Below, in pieces: positions 5,624 through 6,277 of a stretch of 6,277 bases of DNA (position 1 is its first letter; each line of letters begins with the position of its first letter). Both the position numbers and the translations under genes were made by a program. The stretch comes from Candidatus Omnitrophota bacterium. Its GTDB lineage: Bacteria; Omnitrophota; Gorgyraeia; 2-02-FULL-51-18; JAGOUK01. The notes beneath the pieces are model-generated. The model searched no databases, was not told where the DNA came from, and was given only the letters and a program-made list of their open reading frames with translations. Location: NCBI GenBank assembly GCA_018061225.1, contig JAGOUK010000084.1, forward strand, positions 1-6,277, in the 5' to 3' direction.

Positions 5624-6277
5624 GCTGTTCCGTTCCGGCGGACGGACTATCGGATTCGTCCCAACCATGGGCGCGCTCCATGCCGGTCACATCGAACTTG
5701 TCCGCCGCGCCCGCGCCTCTTGCGACCGTGTGGTCGTCTCTATTTTTGTAAATCCGCTTCAATTTGGTCCCAACGAAGACCTCGCCCGGTATCCGCGCCG
5801 CCTCGCGGCCGATGTGGACATGTGCCGAAAGGCCGGAGCTGATATCGTCTTCGCGCCGGAGCCTTCGGCATTTCTCAGGATGAAAAGTCTCGTTAAGGTT
5901 CCGGCAGCGCCTCTTAAGAAATATCTTTGCGGTCCGTTCAGGCCGGGGCACTTCGACGGGGTGGCAACGATTGTCGCGCATTTTTTTAGGCTAGTCAGGC
6001 CGGATAAGGCATTTTTTGGACTCAAAGATTATCAGCAGTTTCGTGTCATCCAGGAGATGAGCCGCAAACATTTTGCTCCAAGCTTAGAGCTTATTGGCGT
6101 GCCAACGGTGAGAGAAAAAAATGGTCTCGCGATGAGTTCGCGCAACCGATACCTCAAGCCGCGCCGTCGCGCGGAGGCGGCCGCTTTATACAAGGCCCTG
6201 ACCCGAGCCCGCGCAAGCGTCCGCAAAAACGGCGCCAATGCGGCCAATATCCGAGCGGAGCTCATCCGTGAGCTCGG
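5580..6277 (+). CDS. panC: Pantothenate synthetase (pantoate-beta-alanine ligase), 3' end outside window
   Basis: The frame from GTG 5580 is open to the window edge and gives 232 residues of a family normally ~280 long. The enzyme joins pantoate and beta-alanine using ATP via a pantoyl-adenylate. This is a HIGH-superfamily nucleotidyltransferase. PTMGALHAGH (28-37) carries the two nucleotide-binding histidines, His34 and His37, and VVVSIFVNPLQF (51-62) and ARYPR (69-73) follow. RPGHFDGVATIVAHFF (121-136), FGLKDYQQ (146-153, Lys149) and SSRNRYL (186-192) complete the core. A 'YPxG' element usually found before the RPGHF block reads FLRMK (98-102). GTG 5580 is chosen because MKVLRRTSALQAQL matches normal PanC starts and no start codon lies close upstream in frame. 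No clear SD is visible. It overlaps folK by 44 bases, so translation is probably coupled. The missing part is the C-terminal lid domain. Confidence 0.95.
   Translation, partial: MKVLRRTSALQAQLKLFRSGGRTIGFVPTMGALHAGHIELVRRARASCDRVVVSIFVNPLQFGPNEDLARYPRRLAADVDMCRKAGADIVFAPEPSAFLRMKSLVKVPAAPLKKYLCGPFRPGHFDGVATIVAHFFRLVRPDKAFFGLKDYQQFRVIQEMSRKHFAPSLELIGVPTVREKNGLAMSSRNRYLKPRRRAEAAALYKALTRARASVRKNGANAANIRAELIREL

Noticed and set aside
5430..5981. Minus-strand open frame opposite folK and panC
   Set aside because: It is an Arg-rich shadow of two real genes and has no domain signal.
6251..6277. Inverted repeats near the right edge: a 7-base-pair stem with TCCG loop at 6258-6275, and an alternative CCGAGC/GCTCGG pairing
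   Set aside because: These lie inside the panC coding region, have no T-run and reflect repeated GAGCTC codon pieces. A terminator or regulatory role is not supported.

Overview
The window is one dense, single-direction (+ strand) run of primary-metabolism genes. In order it holds the 3' end of argH, then lysA, dapF, dapA, dapB, a dapL-type aminotransferase, folK, and the first ~80% of panC, which runs off the right edge. Apart from 2 bases between dapB and dapL, every base is coding. The other junctions overlap by 14 (argH/lysA), 8 (lysA/dapF), 4 (dapF/dapA), 4 (dapA/dapB), 1 (dapL/folK) and 44 bases (folK/panC). There is no room for a promoter or intergenic terminator, so the set is very probably one polycistronic, translationally coupled unit whose promoter lies upstream of base 1.

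The five central genes cover every step from aspartate semialdehyde to lysine by the diaminopimelate aminotransferase route. DapA condenses pyruvate with aspartate semialdehyde, and DapB reduces the product to tetrahydrodipicolinate. DapL transaminates that directly to LL-diaminopimelate, DapF epimerises it to meso-diaminopimelate (the peptidoglycan cross-linking residue), and LysA decarboxylates it to lysine. No acylation genes (dapD, dapC, dapE) are present in the window, and the DapL route does not need them. The flanks add the last step of arginine synthesis (ArgH), the pterin pyrophosphokinase of folate synthesis (FolK), and the pantoate-beta-alanine ligase of pantothenate/CoA synthesis (PanC).

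The organism is a bacterium of moderately high GC content. The dapL route together with argH-lysA-dapFAB-dapL-folK-panC packing would suit a member of the PVC/Omnitrophota-like or another deep-branching, often uncultivated lineage. That placement is a guess from gene order and protein flavour, not proof. I see no tRNA, rRNA, CRISPR array, mobile element, attachment site or sign of recent transfer.

I found no novel system. The points worth a second look are small: a 17-base exact repeat that encodes the same C-terminal LKKGV in dapF and dapL while also forming the ribosome binding site of the next gene; the long folK/panC overlap, which gives FolK a low-complexity tail; and departures from family consensus motifs in LysA, FolK and PanC.
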